Of a stretch of 64,000 bases of DNA, positions 44,810-54,007 are shown piece by piece. Within the stretch, counting starts at the first letter, position 1. Each line of letters starts with the position of its first letter. Source of the stretch: Bacteroides timonensis (GTDB lineage: Bacteria > Bacteroidota > Bacteroidia > Bacteroidales > Bacteroidaceae); contig NZ_CBVI010000044.1 in the NCBI RefSeq assembly GCF_000513195.1, positions 1 to 64,000 on the forward strand, in the 5' to 3' direction. The notes beneath the pieces were generated by a model. It saw only the letters and a program-made list of their open reading frames with translations. It did not search any database and had not been told where the DNA came from. The position numbers and the translations under genes are program-made.

Positions 44810-45325
44810 CTAAGGATGCATCTCCTCAAACGCCTTATTTTCTTCCGCTATCGTGCTGATGGTTTCCGGCAGTTCACTGATAGGAAGGTCGAAGTTATAC
44901 CAATCGGTATAGCAATCGGTGACATACCACTTCCCGTCAATCTGTTCGAACACCACGCGAAGGGAAGCCTCCGATTCATCATAACCGGCTTCAAATTCTT
45001 TGTGCTTGGGATTGTTCACCGTGAAGCGGGAGACATAGACACCACCCTCTTCGTCCGTTATACGTTCTTCCTTAAATACGTCTTCGCCCAGCAATGCCCA
45101 CTTTTCGCGTGTAAACGGAAAAGTCTTTTCCGTCTCGCCATCTTCCTCTAACAGAGCAATGGGAGTTTTCAACGGAAACTTAATACGGGAATACTGGAAA
45201 GAGGCACTGGAAGTGAATTTCTTGAGGAATGCCTGGAAGTCCTCATTAGCTGCGGCAGCCTGACCACCGGTGGTTGTCAGCATAAGCACCGCGAAAAGAC
45301 AAAATACAAAGTGAATTGCCTTCAT
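44810..45325 (-). CDS. DUF4348 family exported protein
   Basis: A 171-residue exported protein with a signal peptide ending TTGGQAAAA. The family pattern is clear from residue 28: EDFQAFLKKFTSSASFQYSRIKFPL, followed by a beta-rich domain ending in WYVTDCYTDWYNFD. The function is unknown; it resembles NTF2-like secreted proteins in length and strand order. It appears to be transcribed alone and is not obviously part of the PUL. Confidence 0.82.
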   Translation of the reverse strand: MKAIHFVFCLFAVLMLTTTGGQAAAANEDFQAFLKKFTSSASFQYSRIKFPLKTPIALLEEDGETEKTFPFTREKWALLGEDVFKEERITDEEGGVYVSRFTVNNPKHKEFEAGYDESEASLRVVFEQIDGKWYVTDCYTDWYNFDLPISELPETISTIAEENKAFEEMHP

Positions 45326-45497
45326 CTATTTACAATGTCAAAGGGTTTATAAATCAGCGGCAAAGATAATGCAAACCGAAGGTAATACAAAATAAGCGGG
45401 CTTATTTTTAATGCCAAAATATGGCTAATCTTCTATAGGATGCATATGTCAAATAATAATAATTCATATCTAAACATATAAAACATCCATCTTGCAG

Positions 45498-45585
45498 GGC
45501 TACACCCTTTCCCCCGGATGGTGTAGCCATCACATGCAAAGGGTGTAGCCATCCGACAAATAAGGTGTAGCCCTGCGAAATAGCC
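45498..45585. repeat. Intergenic array with 22-bp period (array 3, four units)
   Basis: The core GGTGTAGCC occurs at 45520, 45542 and 45564, and its inverse GGCTACACC at 45498, so all four cores are spaced exactly 22 bases apart although the first is flipped. The outer edges extend to a perfect 12-bp inverted pair (CAGGGCTACACC / GGTGTAGCCCTG). The array lies in the 341-base gap between the DUF4348 and DUF2851 genes, both on the minus strand. The rest of the gap shows only AT-rich sequence and a CCCTGC...GCAGGG pair near 45571-45606. Confidence 0.82.
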
Positions 45586-45666
45586 CTCGGAAGTACTCCA
45601 GGCAGGGATCAGAATGAAATATAGAACTTTACCAATATCTTTTCATGTAACATTTTATCATGTATT

Positions 45667-46941
45667 TCACTTCTGCCTCAGATACTCAAACCCGAAGCGG
45701 CAACGCAGACAATCTTTCCTATCACAATACTCTTTTTGCAGTTGCAACAAAGCCTGGGAATCAGCAGCCGTAGAAACATGCAGCCCTGCCCCACTCCAAT
45801 GCCGGATGATGTGATTGTCTTCCGCTTTCAAGCCTTCGAGGAAACGCGTGGCACGGTCACAGAGCATCTCATCCGCTTTGTGCAGCCCGTAGGCATAAAG
45901 AAAAGGAATAACAGTGTTGATAACAATCAGATTCAGAGCATTCTTTCCCACCTGCTTTTCCTGTGAGGGAGAAGCTTTGCTAAAATTGAAGTGTTCCTTC
46001 CAATAAGGAGAAGCTGCGACAGCCAGTATCTTCTGAACAGCTTCCAGGGTTTCCGCTTCCATAATGCGGGAAAAGAGGGAGTGTTCTTTATGATAAAGAT
46101 TCGCCAACTGTGCCAGCCGGACATGGGGAAAATTGCCGGGACGCAAACGAAGAAAACGCCATTGGCCGACAGCCATCGGAGCAGCCAATTCAAACTTATG
46201 CTGCAAATAGCGGAATTCTTTCTGCAACTTCAGATAATACTCATCCGCATCCGGCAACTCCTCGTCCAACAATCCCGCCTGGCCGAAAAAGAAAGCTTCT
46301 ATTTGGAAAAGATCATCCCGATGCTTGTCTACCGCACGGAAAGGCAGATGACTGGCCCACGCCTCAAAAGCATCCCCATTCAGCCCGAAGCCGAAGTTGC
46401 GGGACAGGGTGATAAAGAATACATCTTCCCAATTGCGATTGAACCGTTCCAACCGGGCGGTAATGGCACGGGCTTTCTGTTCGAAGCGCTCCACCTGCAA
46501 GGCGGAAAGCCAGGAATGAACGGTCAGTTTCGGAAGAGAAGATAATATGGAATAACAAGGAGGATAAATCTCCGCATGACGCAATTCCTCATAATGCCGG
46601 AGAACTGTTTCGGGACAGGAAAGTTGTAATTGCAATACCTTTTCTCCGTTGAGGCGGAATACTTCGCAGTCTATCGTTTCCGCCACGTGCAGGATGACGT
46701 TGTTATAAGCTTCATCCTTATCATGCCCATGCTTCAGCCAGTCGGACGACAGCGTATGTATCTCGACGTTCCCCACCCAGTGGGTACCGCCTATTTTCAG
46801 TTTGGCATTGAAGAAGTCGGGGCCTGCGTTTGTGTTCGGTAGTCCGGCATCTATCACTTCAACCGGTTCGCCGGTGGTGGTTTGGAGCATCTTTAAAGGG
46901 AATATTTTATGTTTCCAAACGTAGTGCAGTAGTTGTTCCAT
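45667..46941 (-). CDS. DUF2851 family protein
   Basis: A 424-residue cytosolic protein of the DUF2851 family, widespread in Bacteroidetes and without a known function. The start MEQLLHYVWKHKIFPLKML, the VIDAGLPNTNAGPDFFNAKLKIGGTHWVGNVEIHTLSSDW segment (about 28-70) and the C-terminal Cys-rich end (YCDRKDCLRCRFGFEYL) are all family features. The central part resembles nuclease-like folds, but I cannot point to a catalytic site. It is divergent from dapB, with overlapping promoters. Confidence 0.9.
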   Translation of the reverse strand: MEQLLHYVWKHKIFPLKMLQTTTGEPVEVIDAGLPNTNAGPDFFNAKLKIGGTHWVGNVEIHTLSSDWLKHGHDKDEAYNNVILHVAETIDCEVFRLNGEKVLQLQLSCPETVLRHYEELRHAEIYPPCYSILSSLPKLTVHSWLSALQVERFEQKARAITARLERFNRNWEDVFFITLSRNFGFGLNGDAFEAWASHLPFRAVDKHRDDLFQIEAFFFGQAGLLDEELPDADEYYLKLQKEFRYLQHKFELAAPMAVGQWRFLRLRPGNFPHVRLAQLANLYHKEHSLFSRIMEAETLEAVQKILAVAASPYWKEHFNFSKASPSQEKQVGKNALNLIVINTVIPFLYAYGLHKADEMLCDRATRFLEGLKAEDNHIIRHWSGAGLHVSTAADSQALLQLQKEYCDRKDCLRCRFGFEYLRQK

Positions 46942-46966
46942 GTTAACAAGACGTTAATATTGCCCG

Positions 46967-46992
46967 CAAATGTAAGAAAAACATTACCTTTG
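46967..46992. promoter_or_regulatory. Back-to-back -7 boxes for the DUF2851 gene and dapB
   Basis: TACATTTG on the minus strand (46974-46967) lies 25 bases before the DUF2851 start. TACCTTTG on the plus strand (46985-46992) lies 45 bases before dapB. The two promoters must overlap. Confidence 0.6.
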
Positions 46993-47037
46993 CGACCTAT
47001 AGTTTGTTGATAAACTGAATAAAAAACAAAAGAAACA

Positions 47038-47799
47038 ATGAAAATAGCACTAATCGGCTACGGAAAGATGGGCAAGGAAATTGAGAAGATCGCCCTCAGC
47101 CGCGGACATGAGATTGTAAGCATCATCGACGTCAATAACCAGGAAGATTTCAACTCGGATGCGTTCAAAAGCGCTGACGTGGCAATAGAATTCACGAACC
47201 CTATGGTAGCGTATGACAACTACATGAAAGCTTTCAAGGCTGGCGTGAAGGTAGTTTCCGGCAGTACGGGCTGGATGAATGAACACGGAGACGAGATTAA
47301 AGAACTCTGCACCACAGGAGGAAAGACTTTATTCTGGGCATCTAATTTCAGTCTGGGTGTCACCATCTTCTCCGCTGTGAACAAGTACCTGGCAAAGATA
47401 ATGAACCAATTCCCCGCCTACGACGTGACAATGAGCGAAACACATCACATCCATAAACTGGATGCGCCAAGCGGCACCGCCATCACGCTTGCCGAAGAGA
47501 TCCTGGAAAACCTGGACCGTAAAGACCGCTGGGTGAAAGGAACTTTGCAGGCACCAGACGGAACCGTTTCCGGTACTACAGAATGTGCCGCAGACGAACT
47601 GCCGGTAAGTTCTATCCGCGAAGGTGAAGTGCCGGGTATTCATGTCATCCGCTACGAATCAGAAGCCGACAGCATCATCCTGACCCATGATGCCAAGAAC
47701 CGTAAAGGTTTTGCGCTGGGTGCTGTTCTTGCCGCCGAATATACAGCTGATAAGGAAGGTTATCTGGGAATGAGCGATTTGTTCCCGTTCTTAAAATAA
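47038..47799 (+). CDS. dapB: 4-hydroxy-tetrahydrodipicolinate reductase
   Basis: A 253-residue cytosolic enzyme of lysine and diaminopimelate synthesis that reduces hydroxy-tetrahydrodipicolinate with NAD(P)H. The N-terminal dinucleotide-binding loop is GYGKMGKEI. The substrate-binding motif ETHHIHKLDAPSGTA near residues 136-150 carries the catalytic His and Lys. The loop ASNFSLGV near 101 is also characteristic. It is first in a run with two signal-peptidase genes and wbqC-like, the usual Bacteroides order. Confidence 0.97.
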   Translation: MKIALIGYGKMGKEIEKIALSRGHEIVSIIDVNNQEDFNSDAFKSADVAIEFTNPMVAYDNYMKAFKAGVKVVSGSTGWMNEHGDEIKELCTTGGKTLFWASNFSLGVTIFSAVNKYLAKIMNQFPAYDVTMSETHHIHKLDAPSGTAITLAEEILENLDRKDRWVKGTLQAPDGTVSGTTECAADELPVSSIREGEVPGIHVIRYESEADSIILTHDAKNRKGFALGAVLAAEYTADKEGYLGMSDLFPFLK

Positions 47800-47807
47800 G
47801 AAACACG

Positions 47808-47852
47808 GACTATCTCAGTTCTCCTCCTGGGAGGAGGAGAACTGAGATAGTC
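47808..47852. repeat. Perfect 20-bp-stem palindrome between dapB and lepB
   Basis: GACTATCTCAGTTCTCCTCC (47808-47827) and its exact complement (47833-47852) flank a five-base loop. There is no T run, so it is not a standard terminator. It shares its arm with the middle block of the foldback element at 15689-15927 and is probably a minimal member of that family. Confidence 0.85.
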
Positions 47853-47882
47853 TGGCAAACAAACTATAAATATCAAACTAAA

Positions 47883-49355
47883 ATGAGAAAAGCAACTCGC
47901 GCCCAATGGGTTAAATTCGCAATCGTCACCGTACTTTACCTCGCTTTCCTGGTATGGGTAAAAAGCTGGTTGGGACTGATTGTCGTACCTTTCATCTTCG
48001 ACATCTACATCAGCAAGAAAATTCCCTGGGGCTTCTGGAAGAAATCAGAGAATCCGGCTGTACGCAGTGTTATGAGTTGGGTAGATGCTATCGTGTTTGC
48101 ACTGGTAGCCGTTTATTTCGTCAACATCTATGTATTTCAGAACTATCAGATACCGTCCTCTTCTTTAGAGAAATCTTTGCTGGTAGGCGATTACCTCTAC
48201 GTAAGCAAACTGAGCTACGGTCCGCGCGTGCCGAACACACCTTTGTCCATGCCGCTGGCCCAACACACTTTGCCGCTGGTAAACACCAAATCATACATCG
48301 AATGGCCCCAATGGGACTACAAACGGGTTCCGGGTCTGGGAAAAGTGAAACGGAATGATATCGTCGTATTCAACTTCCCCGCCGGAGATACCGTAGCCAC
48401 CAACTTCCAGCAGACAGACTTCTATACCCTTGCTTACAACGAAGGACAACGCCTGTATCCGAACCCCGTGAATATGGACAGCCTGACACGCAAGCAACAA
48501 CGCGCTGTTTACGACCTGTACTATAATGCCGGAAGAAACCTGATACGTTCCAATCCGAAGATGTACGGCGATATCGTCGTCCGCCCCGTAGACCGTCGCG
48601 AAAACTACGTGAAGCGTTGTGTCGGATTGCCGGGTGACACGTTGGAAATCAGAGATACCCAGGTTTATATTGACGGTAAACCCATCGAGAACCCCGAAGA
48701 GATGCAGCTCAACTATCTGGTACAGACCACCGGCCCATACATCACCGAAGATATGTTCCGCGAACTCGGCATCAGCAAAGACGACCAGGCACTCATAAGC
48801 AACGAAGGCCTGTTAATGGAAATGGGATTAACCCAACGTGATGCGCAAGGCCGCCTCGCCCCTACCTACGATTTGCCATTAACAAAGAAAATGTACGAAA
48901 CTCTCTCAGCTAATAAAAAGCTCGTCAGCCATATCGTCATGGAACCGGAAATATTCTCCGGTCAAATGTATCCGCTGAACCTTTATACCAAATGGGACCG
49001 CAACAACTATGGACCTATCTGGATACCGAAAAAGGGCGCTACCATCAAGCTGACCGAAGATAACCTGCCCATCTACGAACGCCCCATCAGAGCCTATGAG
49101 GGTAACAAACTGGAAGTAAAAGAAGACGGCATTTACATCAATGACAAGAAGACCGACGAATATACCTTCAAAATGGATTATTACTGGATGATGGGTGACA
49201 ACCGTCACAACTCGGCCGATGCCCGTTCGTGGGGATTTGTACCGGAAGACCACGTGGTAGGTAAACCGCTCGTCGTATGGTTGTCACTTGACAAGGACCG
49301 TGGTTGGTTTGACGGCAAAATTCGATGGAACCGCCTATTCAAGTGGGTCGGATGA
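47883..49355 (+). CDS. lepB: Signal peptidase I
   Basis: A 490-residue inner-membrane serine protease that cleaves signal peptides from exported proteins. Hydrophobic helices lie at about 11-40 and 63-84. The nucleophile is Ser94 in IPSSSLEKSL and the general base is Lys244 in NYVKRCVGLPGDTLEI. The box E motif MMGDNRHNSADARSWGFVPEDHVVG is intact. It is longer than the E. coli enzyme because of insertions between the conserved boxes, which is usual in Bacteroidetes. Its stop overlaps the start of the next gene (ATGA), so the two are translationally coupled. Confidence 0.96.
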   Translation: MRKATRAQWVKFAIVTVLYLAFLVWVKSWLGLIVVPFIFDIYISKKIPWGFWKKSENPAVRSVMSWVDAIVFALVAVYFVNIYVFQNYQIPSSSLEKSLLVGDYLYVSKLSYGPRVPNTPLSMPLAQHTLPLVNTKSYIEWPQWDYKRVPGLGKVKRNDIVVFNFPAGDTVATNFQQTDFYTLAYNEGQRLYPNPVNMDSLTRKQQRAVYDLYYNAGRNLIRSNPKMYGDIVVRPVDRRENYVKRCVGLPGDTLEIRDTQVYIDGKPIENPEEMQLNYLVQTTGPYITEDMFRELGISKDDQALISNEGLLMEMGLTQRDAQGRLAPTYDLPLTKKMYETLSANKKLVSHIVMEPEIFSGQMYPLNLYTKWDRNNYGPIWIPKKGATIKLTEDNLPIYERPIRAYEGNKLEVKEDGIYINDKKTDEYTFKMDYYWMMGDNRHNSADARSWGFVPEDHVVGKPLVVWLSLDKDRGWFDGKIRWNRLFKWVG

Positions 49356-50302
49356 TGCCAAATGAAAGAATGAATAATTGGAAGATAGCGGGAACAGTCA
49401 TTGGAATAATACTCGTTATAGTATTACTCCGGGGCTGTGTCGTAACTTCCTATCTTATCCCCTCTTCGGGCATGGAGAATTCCTTGTTTCAGGGAGAACG
49501 CATTCTGGTGAACAAATGGAGCTACGGACTGCGTCTTCCTTTCATGTCTCTATGGAATTACCATCGTTGGGGAGACAGTCCTGTGCAAAAGGAGGATATC
49601 ATCGTTTTTAATAATCCCGCCAATCTTTCAGAGTCCGCCATAGACCGGCGTGAAGTCTTTATCAGCCGTTGCATCGGTGTACCGGGAGATACGTTGCTGA
49701 TAGACTCTCTGTTTTCCGTCATTCCATCGGAAAAGAATGCACCCGACCAGAAGTTCCTGTACACCTATCCCCGGGAGAAAGAGAAGCAACTCGATTCATT
49801 ACTCGCTCTCCTATCCATACAAAACAATCGTCTGATGGGACAGGACAGTATCAGAAATGTACGCAGTTTCAGCCGTTATGAATTTTATCTGTTGGAACAG
49901 GCCATGAACGGAAACTGCTGGATAGAATTACTAAACAAAGAAGATTCTGTAGAAGCCCTGCGGCCACTCATTATTCCCGGCAAAGGCAAAGCGATACGCG
50001 TATATCCATGGAACCGGACATTGTTGCGCAACACACTTGTATTACATGAAAACAAACAGGCTGAAATCAAGAATGATACCCTGTACATAGAAGGCAAGCC
50101 TGTGCAGCATTGCTATTTTTCCAAAGATTATTATTGGGTAGGCGCCAATAATTCCATCAACCTCTCCGACTCCCGGTTGTTCGGCTTCGTACCGAAAGAC
50201 CATGTCATCGGCAAAGCCTCTCTCATCTGGTTCTCCAAAGAAAAAGGAACCAGATGGTTCAGAGGTTACCGTTGGAAGCGCTTTTTCAATCACATAAAAT
50301 AA
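49352..50302 (+). CDS. Signal-peptidase-I-like protein lacking the catalytic dyad
   Basis: A 316-residue paralogue of the preceding peptidase with one N-terminal membrane helix (about 8-27, AGTVIGIILVIVLLRGCVV). The start is the ATG at 49352, overlapping the lepB stop. The fold-defining boxes are present but the chemistry is not. The nucleophile position is Gly40 (IPSSGMENSL). The general-base position is Ser105 (VFISRCIGVPGDT). Box E reads WVGANNSINLSDSR instead of a GDNR motif. It is therefore probably inactive as a Ser/Lys protease. It could be a partner or regulator of LepB or a substrate-binding protein; that is inference. The gene is intact and coupled to lepB. Confidence 0.9.
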   Translation: MMPNERMNNWKIAGTVIGIILVIVLLRGCVVTSYLIPSSGMENSLFQGERILVNKWSYGLRLPFMSLWNYHRWGDSPVQKEDIIVFNNPANLSESAIDRREVFISRCIGVPGDTLLIDSLFSVIPSEKNAPDQKFLYTYPREKEKQLDSLLALLSIQNNRLMGQDSIRNVRSFSRYEFYLLEQAMNGNCWIELLNKEDSVEALRPLIIPGKGKAIRVYPWNRTLLRNTLVLHENKQAEIKNDTLYIEGKPVQHCYFSKDYYWVGANNSINLSDSRLFGFVPKDHVIGKASLIWFSKEKGTRWFRGYRWKRFFNHIK

Positions 50303-50334
50303 GGGAGGAACAATCACTAAAAGTATTGAATGAA

Positions 50335-50976
50335 ATGAAAACAATATATCTTTCTTCCGCCTATCTGGCACCTGTAGAATATTACGCCAAACTATTGGCA
50401 TATGATAAAGTTTTTATCGAACAGCATGACCACTATGTGAAACAAACCTACCGCAACCGTTGCACCATTGCAGCACCCGACGGTGAGTTAGCTCTTTCCA
50501 TCCCCACTGTAAAGCCCGATACCCTGAAATGTCCCTTCCGCGATATCCGCATCTCCGACCACGGAAACTGGCGGCACCTTCACTGGAATGCCTTGTCTTC
50601 TTCCTACAACCACACCCCCTTTTTTGAATATTACAAAGATGACTTCCGTCCTTTCTATGAAAAGAAGTATGAGTTCTTAGCCGATTTCAACGAGGAATTG
50701 TGCCGCCTCATCTGTTCGCTGATAGACATACAGCCTGACATGGAGCGCACCACAGAATATAAGACCACTTTCACCGTCAATGAAGACGATTTCCGTGATC
50801 GCATCCATCCGAAGAAAGATTTCCGTAAGGAAGATCCGGAGTTCACGGCACAACCTTATTATCAGGTTTTTCAGGAACGTCTCGGTTTCCTGCCCAATCT
50901 CAGCATCGTTGACTTATTATTCAATATGGGTCCGGAAAGCCTGCTGGTGTTACAACAATCTATTTGCAACAGATAA
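50335..50976 (+). CDS. WbqC family protein
   Basis: A 213-residue cytosolic protein. The start is the ATG at 50335, because residues from there match the WbqC N-terminus (SSAYLAPVEYYAKLLAYDKVFIEQHDHYVKQTYRNRC) and an earlier in-frame start would overlap the previous gene. The family often occurs in surface-polysaccharide clusters and is annotated only by similarity; no reaction is established. It follows the signal-peptidase pair by 32 bases, as last gene of the dapB operon, and converges with the PUL regulator. Confidence 0.88.
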   Translation: MKTIYLSSAYLAPVEYYAKLLAYDKVFIEQHDHYVKQTYRNRCTIAAPDGELALSIPTVKPDTLKCPFRDIRISDHGNWRHLHWNALSSSYNHTPFFEYYKDDFRPFYEKKYEFLADFNEELCRLICSLIDIQPDMERTTEYKTTFTVNEDDFRDRIHPKKDFRKEDPEFTAQPYYQVFQERLGFLPNLSIVDLLFNMGPESLLVLQQSICNR

Positions 50977-51003
50977 AATTGTAACCACCAGAACTTTCAG
51001 GTG

Positions 51004-53880
51004 TCATTTTGAGAATTTTTGCAGGAACTCCGCAAGATTTCCCCCTTCTTCTATACCTAACTTTTTGCGCAGACGGTAACGGCTGATTTCGACTCCGCGC
51101 AAAGAGATATTCAGCAGCGGAGCAATCTCCTTAGAAAGCAGGTTCATCTTGATATAAGCACAAAGCAATTTTTCTTTATTATTCAGTTCGGGGAATGTCT
51201 CTTCCAGTTTTTTGAAGAAATCATGATGAACCGAATCAAAAGTACTCTGAAAAGCCTGCAAATCGTCATCATGCTCAATGTTCGTATCAATCTGTCCCAA
51301 CAGCCGGAGCGTCTTCCGGCGAAGGGAGACAAGATTCTCTTCACTGATGGAATGGGAAATGCCCAGCACCTCTTTCTTGATATCCAACAGGATTTCATTC
51401 TTACGCACGATATTGAGTGTAGTACGAATCAATTCTTCTGATTTATGGCGTAACTCTGACTGCAAATTTTCTTCCTTCAGTATATCAATCTTCTTATCTT
51501 TCAAATCACTCTCCTTCTGGAATTTCTGTTCTTGCCGGTAAAGTTCCAGTTCTTTTTGCATCAACAAACGCTTACGACCTTCTGAAATACGATAATACAT
51601 ATAGTAAAACAACAATACTACAACTACCGAATACACCAGATAGCTCCACCATGTACGATACCAGGGCGGCAGGATTTCAAAAGCAAAAGAAGTCTCCACC
51701 GGTTCCTGGTCCCCATCAGTCAACAACTTCACACTAAACACATACTTGCCTTCATGCAAACCAGTGAATTCTTTCACATTATTCTCACTGTATTCGCTCC
51801 AGGCTTCTTTCTCACCGCCTACACTTAACTGATATGAATATAAGACCGTCTGTGCCTTATTATAATTATTCACACTATATTTTATCCTCATCGAATTCTG
51901 AGAATAAGGAATCACTATTGGAGCCGTATCATACAAATAACTGCGACCATAAATAAGAGAATCACGTAATCCCGTCAGATACACTTTTCTGATTTGCAAA
52001 GTCAACGGTGAGCGCTGCGTCTGCGAACTATCCATTTTTATCAATGAAAAGCCCTCTTCTGTTCCGACAATTGCCTGATTAGCTTTATAAAGATGCACAT
52101 CTTCAAAGTTCTCTATCAATGCCCCCTTTAAAAACAATTCATTATTCACCCGACGATATTCCCGCTTAACGGCATCATAATGCAACACTTTCAATGCACC
52201 ATCCACTACGTACCAGATATTCTGCAATGAATCTATCTTCATATAGGTATATGCTGCCTTGCCCTCCAATAATTGCTCAAGCCAGGTACATGCTTCCAGA
52301 CAGTCACGACTCTGGTCATAGTGCCATAAACCATAATGGGAAGCTATAGTTACTTCATCCTTCACCCGCAGCAAGCATGCATCATAACCACGTGGAAAGT
52401 TTATATTATTGTAATCCTTAATCTTTTCTACCTTTCGTAAGTCGTCTGTCAAAGTCAAACGGGAAACTCCATTCTCTTTATTTCCTATCCATAGAATATG
52501 GGTAGAATTTTCCATCAGCATATCCTTACATGAACGGCTGAAACCTTCTATATAACTTTCTACCGTCCAATCTGCTCCTTTTTTTGTAAGCAAATACAAC
52601 CCGCTATAAGTTCCCGCAATCAGCACGTCTTTCCGAGCATCTACCGGAACTACCCCCCATACACCTTTAGGATTATTAAGATACTCCATACAATCTCCGT
52701 CTATTATAAAGATGCCATTATCCGAACAACAGAAAAGCTTATCGTCGTACTGGTGAAGCGACCACATCTGACCACCCGTACCCGGTACAAAGTTAATAGG
52801 ATTTCTCTGACTCAACTGCTCCGGGAGAGTAGAGCAATACAAACCTTGATTCGTTGCAAAATAGAATTTATCGCGATAACTACATGAGGCATACCCCGAA
52901 CCGATCACCGGTTTACCCCCATAGAGTGAAGCAAGCCGTGCATTTAAATGAATGCAATCGATACCATTATCCAAACCTAACCAGAGACTACCAGCCTTAT
53001 CAAACATCATACTTAACACCGTTTTGTTTTGCAAACCATTCTCCGTAGATATCACCTCCATTTCATTCGTCTTCAGATTTAAAAGACAAACTCCACCTTG
53101 AATGCTGCCCAATGCCAGCAATGAATCTTGCAACGCCGCACAAAAGATCCGGTTTTTACGGCAAAACTCTTCGGCTACGGTGGGATATTTAGTGAAAGAA
53201 GTGCCATCATGAATGAAAAGACCATTATCCCGGGTCACTACCAGCAGGCTGTCCTGATAGGGTAATAGTCCTCCAATCTTAACCGTAGCGCCTATTGTCG
53301 AAGAATCCGATACCCGTCTGAATTCTGTCCCGTTTAACACCAACAACCCTTCAGCGGAAACAATATATAGCTTGTTCTGTACAATCAATGAAGTATAGAT
53401 CTCCGAAGAATAATCTATTCTATTCACCACATCTTTCTCTATATAAAAGAAACGACGATCCGATTGAAAATATACCCGGTCTCTATCCAGCAGAATATTC
53501 CAAATGACTCCCACATTCACATTGGGAGATAAGCTATCAGAAAGGCAAGTATACTCCAACCCGCCAAGACGATTTGGCGTAAAATAACCAAATTGCTCCA
53601 TTCCACCGATATAAATCCGTCCGTCATACCCCACCTTTACCGCACGCGTTTTAGCATTATGAATCGGGTAAATATTCCACTCTACACCATCAAACTCCAA
53701 TAGTCCTTTATTATTTGCTGCATATATCCAGCCATTATCATGCTGCTGAATATTCCAATTCTGATTACCGGCTTTATAAGTATGGCGGGTATAGTTGCTC
53801 ACGGGACGTTGCCATCCAGCACTTACAGGAATAGATATAAAGATGAGAAGAATATAAAAACAAGAGAGCTTTTGTTTCAT
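51004..53880 (-). CDS. SusR-like membrane sensor with LuxR-type DNA-binding domain
   Basis: A 958-residue regulator. The start is the ATG at 53880, which leads straight into a signal-anchor (LSCFYILLIFISIPVSAG). The periplasmic part is a beta-propeller of Reg_prop-type repeats (about 30-620), followed by a Y_Y_Y domain (about 660-735). A membrane helix (about 742-765, LVYSVVVVLLFYYMYYRI) leads to a coiled coil (about 770-830) and a C-terminal helix-turn-helix at about 890-955 (NNKEKLLCAYIKMNLLSKEIAPLLNISLRGVEISRYRLRKKLG). There is no kinase or receiver domain, so it should signal directly across the membrane like SusR. It is divergent from the second PUL and is its likely activator. Confidence 0.9.
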   Translation of the reverse strand: MKQKLSCFYILLIFISIPVSAGWQRPVSNYTRHTYKAGNQNWNIQQHDNGWIYAANNKGLLEFDGVEWNIYPIHNAKTRAVKVGYDGRIYIGGMEQFGYFTPNRLGGLEYTCLSDSLSPNVNVGVIWNILLDRDRVYFQSDRRFFYIEKDVVNRIDYSSEIYTSLIVQNKLYIVSAEGLLVLNGTEFRRVSDSSTIGATVKIGGLLPYQDSLLVVTRDNGLFIHDGTSFTKYPTVAEEFCRKNRIFCAALQDSLLALGSIQGGVCLLNLKTNEMEVISTENGLQNKTVLSMMFDKAGSLWLGLDNGIDCIHLNARLASLYGGKPVIGSGYASCSYRDKFYFATNQGLYCSTLPEQLSQRNPINFVPGTGGQMWSLHQYDDKLFCCSDNGIFIIDGDCMEYLNNPKGVWGVVPVDARKDVLIAGTYSGLYLLTKKGADWTVESYIEGFSRSCKDMLMENSTHILWIGNKENGVSRLTLTDDLRKVEKIKDYNNINFPRGYDACLLRVKDEVTIASHYGLWHYDQSRDCLEACTWLEQLLEGKAAYTYMKIDSLQNIWYVVDGALKVLHYDAVKREYRRVNNELFLKGALIENFEDVHLYKANQAIVGTEEGFSLIKMDSSQTQRSPLTLQIRKVYLTGLRDSLIYGRSYLYDTAPIVIPYSQNSMRIKYSVNNYNKAQTVLYSYQLSVGGEKEAWSEYSENNVKEFTGLHEGKYVFSVKLLTDGDQEPVETSFAFEILPPWYRTWWSYLVYSVVVVLLFYYMYYRISEGRKRLLMQKELELYRQEQKFQKESDLKDKKIDILKEENLQSELRHKSEELIRTTLNIVRKNEILLDIKKEVLGISHSISEENLVSLRRKTLRLLGQIDTNIEHDDDLQAFQSTFDSVHHDFFKKLEETFPELNNKEKLLCAYIKMNLLSKEIAPLLNISLRGVEISRYRLRKKLGIEEGGNLAEFLQKFSK

Positions 53881-54007
53881 AGCAGTTAACGTTTCATTCT
53901 TATAAAAACAAAGATAGAGTATTTTATCTATAAATAAAAGAATTATTTTTAGATGTAGCTGATTTATTATAATAAACATTTAATTATCAATTAAATAATT
54001 AAGTCAA

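Noticed and set aside
4418..45585. The three 22-bp arrays as CRISPR arrays
   Set aside because: The whole unit is only 22 bases, there is no alternation of an invariant repeat with unique spacers of similar length, units flip orientation, and no cas gene is nearby.
53881..53979. A longer N-terminus for the SusR-like regulator
   Set aside because: The extension is an AT-rich Ile/Leu/Phe stretch that would place a second hydrophobic segment before the signal-anchor; the ATG at 53880 fits better.
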